64,000 bases of DNA from Gemmatimonadota bacterium (GTDB lineage: Bacteria > Gemmatimonadota > Gemmatimonadetes > Gemmatimonadales > Gemmatimonadaceae): positions 335,966 to 399,965 of the forward strand of contig PLCA01000002.1 of NCBI GenBank assembly GCA_003134685.1. The letters are read 5' to 3'. This document shows positions 61,698 through 64,000 of the stretch, in pieces. Every line of letters begins with the position of its first letter. Position 1 is the stretch's first letter. Under the pieces are notes generated by a model. It did not search any database. It was not told where the DNA came from and saw only the letters and a program-made list of their open reading frames with translations. The position numbers and the translations under genes were made by a program.

Positions 61698-62150
61698 ATG
61701 TTGCCGCAGAGCACTTTGTGGATTGTGACTAAACGCGCGCTGACGTTCGCGCTTCTCGGAGCCATTGTCGGCAATATTACGGGCTGGCTGATGTACGGCG
61801 AGTGGGGAATTATCATGGCTCCGGCATTTACCTTGATCGGAGCAATTATGGGTGTGCTAAACGCCTTCCTGATCTCTGCCTTCATCGCGTTGCGGAATCT
61901 TACAGTGAATCGACCCCGCCTTGTCCTGACGCCCGCGGGCGAGATGAATGACGCTGAGTGGGCGAACGCGGGAAATTGGATCGGAGCGCTGATCTACCAC
62001 AGCCGTGTCGATAGAAGGATCATTGTTCCCAAGCGAGTCTCCCGTTTTGGCTATACGATCAATCTCGGGCGGCCGATAGGCTTGGCCATTGCGATGGTGC
62101 TTGTTGCGGTGATTTTGGGAATCATCATTACCAGTGTATTTGGCCACTAG
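61698..62150 (+). CDS. Small membrane protein, unknown function
   Basis: 150 residues from the ATG at 61698. Three transmembrane helices: about 13-30 and 36-58 (a GxxxG-type pair, ALLGAIVGNITGW and TLIGAIMGVLNAF), and 128-147 at the end. The middle (60-125) is soluble. I do not recognise the family. The 182 bp upstream has no other gene. Confidence 0.6.
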   Translation: MLPQSTLWIVTKRALTFALLGAIVGNITGWLMYGEWGIIMAPAFTLIGAIMGVLNAFLISAFIALRNLTVNRPRLVLTPAGEMNDAEWANAGNWIGALIYHSRVDRRIIVPKRVSRFGYTINLGRPIGLAIAMVLVAVILGIIITSVFGH

Positions 62151-62174
62151 AAAGAACTATTGCGGAGTGTAGCC

Positions 62175-62645
62175 ATGATCCGTGAAGGCGAACAGGCACC
62201 CAATTTCTCGCTTGAGGCGGACGACGGAACCACCGTAACCCGCGATTCCCTGGCGGGAAAGAACGTCGTCCTCTTCTTCTATCCGAAGGACAACACGACC
62301 GGCTGCACGCAGGAAGCGTGCGATTTTCGCGACGCGTTTCCGCGATTCGGGAAGATCGATGCCGTGGTGATCGGAGTGAGCCCGGATGGTCTCGAGTCGC
62401 ACCGGAAATTCAAGAAGAAGTTCCAGCTCCCCTACCTGCTCCTGGCAGACGAGAAGCACGAGCTCGCCGACAACTTCGGCATCTGGAAGGAGAAATCCAT
62501 GTATGGGCGCAAGTACATGGGCTTCGAGCGCACCACGGTGATCGTCGATCGCAAAGGGCGGGTCGCGCGCATCTTTCCAAAGGTCAAGATTCCCGGGCAC
62601 ATCCAGGAAGTGGAAAAGACTGTGCGTGGGCTGCATAATACCTGA
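62175..62645 (+). CDS. bcp: Thioredoxin-dependent peroxiredoxin Bcp
   Basis: 156 residues from the ATG at 62175 (GGAG 8 nt upstream). The peroxidatic cysteine is in KDNTTGCTQEACDF (Cys44) and the alpha-helical resolving cysteine four residues later (CTQEAC). FKKKFQLPYLLLAD and YGRKYMGFERTTVI follow. It reduces peroxides with thioredoxin, in the cytoplasm. Confidence 0.94.
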   Translation: MIREGEQAPNFSLEADDGTTVTRDSLAGKNVVLFFYPKDNTTGCTQEACDFRDAFPRFGKIDAVVIGVSPDGLESHRKFKKKFQLPYLLLADEKHELADNFGIWKEKSMYGRKYMGFERTTVIVDRKGRVARIFPKVKIPGHIQEVEKTVRGLHNT

Positions 62646-62672
62646 CTTCGGAACCTACAAAGGGGACAAGAC

Positions 62673-62855
62673 ATGGCAGGGGCGACACTCAGGAACCAAG
62701 TGAGGATCATCGCAAACGAAAAGAGAATACTCCGGAACCAGAGACAGCACGCGGCGATAATCCGCAATCAACGCAACATAATTCGGAACCAGCAGGCGAT
62801 TATCAAGAATCAGAAGAAGATCCTGGCGACTCTGGGCAGAAAGCTCGCGAAATAA
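62673..62855 (+). CDS. 60-residue coiled-coil protein with Asn in every d position
   Basis: AAGGGG lies 8 nt upstream, so it is well translated. The protein is almost all coiled coil: asparagines at 8, 15, 22 and 32, 39, 46 (seven apart, one three-residue insert) with isoleucines four residues after each, giving heptads of the form IxRNQxx. In trimeric autotransporter stalks such Asn-at-d layers bind anions in the core. It is very basic (about 15 Lys/Arg), with no signal peptide, so it may bind nucleic acid instead. I do not know the family. Confidence 0.6.
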   Translation: MAGATLRNQVRIIANEKRILRNQRQHAAIIRNQRNIIRNQQAIIKNQKKILATLGRKLAK

Positions 62856-62883
62856 CCTGCCGGGCGGAAAGGCCGCGTAGTTC

Positions 62884-63213
62884 CTAGCGCGCGTCGATTA
62901 CCAGGTCGATTGCGCTGGTGTAGAATCGCCAATCTGCGATCTCCTTGTCGACCGCTCCCCTTCCCGCGGTCGTAAGCTCATAAATCCTCGCGATCCGATT
63001 ATTCGTGGTCGTTCGCCAGTAGGAGTTCAACCAACCACGATTCTCGAGTCGATGGAGGGCGGGGTAGAGAGATCCCTGCCCGATGCTGAACGCGCCCTGC
63101 GACATTTGTCGAATGCGCTCGCTGATACCCCAACCATGCACGGGTTCGAGCGCCAGCGCCTTTAGAATCAGCAGATCCAGCGTGCCCTGCATGACATCTA
63201 CGGTTTGTGGCAA
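62884..63213 (-). CDS. PadR-family transcriptional regulator
   Basis: 109 residues from a TTG at 63213 with AGGAG 9 nt upstream; ATG at 63192 (MQGTLDLL) is the alternative. The winged helix is clear: GTLDLLILKALALEPVHGW, then GSLYPALHRLENRGWL and the wing. The short C terminus gives the PadR-s1 subfamily size. PadR proteins repress detoxification or transport genes. Its target is not adjacent, unless it controls the barrel protein to the right. Confidence 0.92.
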   Translation of the reverse strand: MPQTVDVMQGTLDLLILKALALEPVHGWGISERIRQMSQGAFSIGQGSLYPALHRLENRGWLNSYWRTTTNNRIARIYELTTAGRGAVDKEIADWRFYTSAIDLVIDAR

Positions 63214-63382
63214 TTCCTGTCTCTCCTGTCGAAGTGAAAGGGGAGTATGGCTGTTTGTTCATCATTGCGCAAGGAAAATCCCACCACTACATTGGCGCAC
63301 TCTGTCGGCCGCCAGCAGGCGGCGGCCGTTTGCAGCAACCCCTGATCGGGTCCTTCCGATCCCAACCTCATGCCGTCCAGCC

Positions 63383-64000
63383 ATGATGCCCAAAAGAGCA
63401 ATGCGATGGTTGATTCTCGTCGCGATCTGCGCCTCGTCCGCGAGCGCTCAGACGATCGACGACGGAATCATGATGCCGAAGCGAACGCTGAGCGTGGGCG
63501 TTCTCTACGCCCACGACAGTTGGGATCATTATTGGGAAGGATCTCTGAAGCGAACGAACGGGAACATCGGCACGCTGACGACCGAGAGCATTACGTGGGT
63601 CGGGGGATACGCCATCACCGACAGGCTCGGCCTCATTGCGAGTCTGCCCTACATCCGGACCCACGCCAGCCAGGGCGTGCTGCACGACCTGAGCGGCCGT
63701 CAGGATCTGACACTCGCCGCGAAGTTCAAGCTTCTCAGCACCGGCCCCGGCAGGTATGGCACGTTCAGCGCGTTGGCCGAGGCCACGGGCGCTATTCCGA
63801 CGAGTGACTACACTCCGGACTTTTACCCGCTGTCCATTGGGACCGCGGGCCGTCGCGCGACCGGACATCTCATGATGAACTTCCACTCCAACTCGGCGTG
63901 GTTCGCCAACGCATCCGCTGCCTACATGTGGTGCGCCAATGTGAGGCTCAATCGGAACTCGTACTACACCGACGGTCAGTTGTACCTGACGAATCAAGTC
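63383..64000 (+). CDS. Outer-membrane barrel protein, N-terminal part (3' end outside window)
   Basis: An open frame runs 206 codons from the ATG at 63383 to the window edge with no stop. Its start is a signal peptide (MRWLILVAICASSASAQ). After it come alternating strands: TLSVGVLYAHDSWDHYW, ITWVGGYAITDRLGLIASLP and YGTFSALAEATGAIPTSDYT, the pattern of the transporter/MetA-type porin family. It is divergent from the PadR gene. Substrate unknown. Confidence 0.6.
   Translation, partial: MMPKRAMRWLILVAICASSASAQTIDDGIMMPKRTLSVGVLYAHDSWDHYWEGSLKRTNGNIGTLTTESITWVGGYAITDRLGLIASLPYIRTHASQGVLHDLSGRQDLTLAAKFKLLSTGPGRYGTFSALAEATGAIPTSDYTPDFYPLSIGTAGRRATGHLMMNFHSNSAWFANASAAYMWCANVRLNRNSYYTDGQLYLTNQV

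Noticed and set aside
63306-63328. CGGCCGCC...GGCGGCCG hairpin between padR and the barrel gene
   Set aside because: No T tract and no resemblance to a known PadR operator; left uncalled.

Overview
The window is 64 kb of GC-rich bacterial chromosome. Genes are packed tightly, and many neighbours share 4-bp ATGA or GTGA stop/start overlaps. I see no rRNA, tRNA, transposase, integrase, phage gene or CRISPR array. The envelope is Gram-negative: there are several lipoprotein signals, secreted enzymes and a probable outer-membrane barrel protein. The mix of 2-oxoglutarate:ferredoxin oxidoreductase with 2-oxoglutarate dehydrogenase E1, ergothioneine synthesis, a poly-HAMP kinase operon and many soil-type housekeeping genes would fit Gemmatimonadota or a related soil lineage. 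That assignment is inference; a marker-gene tree was not possible.

Layout. 1-7.6 kb: tail of a sodium symporter, an aldehyde dehydrogenase, a secreted GHL10 glycosidase-like protein, a double cupredoxin, MsrB, a lipoprotein with two retropepsin halves, and an ArsR-type regulator with a palindrome at its start. 7.6-7.93 kb: C-rich 3' region and a candidate small RNA with a promoter and a strong terminator. 7.9-10 kb: DUF4440 lipoprotein, dienoyl-CoA-reductase-like SDR, LOG-family protein. 10-10.47 kb: non-coding region with three related sequence arms. 10.5-15 kb: egtB-egtD-egtA-fpg cluster (ergothioneine plus oxidised-base repair). 15-28.4 kb: mixed housekeeping genes (SDR, membrane histidine kinase, phosphatase, TPR protein, PLP decarboxylase, lipase, AlkA-like glycosylase, Cfa, SGNH-like lipoprotein, YjbQ, CDGSH). 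28.5-33.2 kb: three-gene operon of a flavin/Fe-S oxidoreductase with KorA and KorB. 33.3-39.3 kb: DinB, DUF6526, SufE, OsmC, short MscS, RecQ, an RlmL-type methyltransferase, MOSC.

39.5-48.8 kb is the most striking region: a 2201-residue soluble hybrid kinase with eleven 92-residue HAMP-pair repeats, GAF, kinase core and three receiver domains, followed by coupled cheR, cheB and a receiver-kinase gene, with no chemoreceptor, CheA or CheW. The repeats also show a period-3 (276-residue) higher-order pattern. 48.9-54.9 kb: glycine-zipper lipoprotein, a roughly 196-nt long inverted repeat, sucA, and a large PIG-L deacetylase. 54.9-60 kb: Fe3+-type ABC transporter operon (binding protein, ATPase, fused permease) and NDH-2. 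A 29-codon reading frame built of a 14-residue tandem repeat sits in front of it. 60.2-64 kb: YIP1-like and DoxX-like membrane proteins, peroxiredoxin Bcp, a 60-residue protein that looks like a pure Asn-layer coiled coil, a PadR regulator and the start of an outer-membrane protein cut by the window edge.

Themes: resistance to oxidative damage (MsrB, ergothioneine, Fpg, OsmC, Bcp, CDGSH, SufE), two parallel routes for 2-oxoglutarate oxidation, and extensive phosphorelay signalling.
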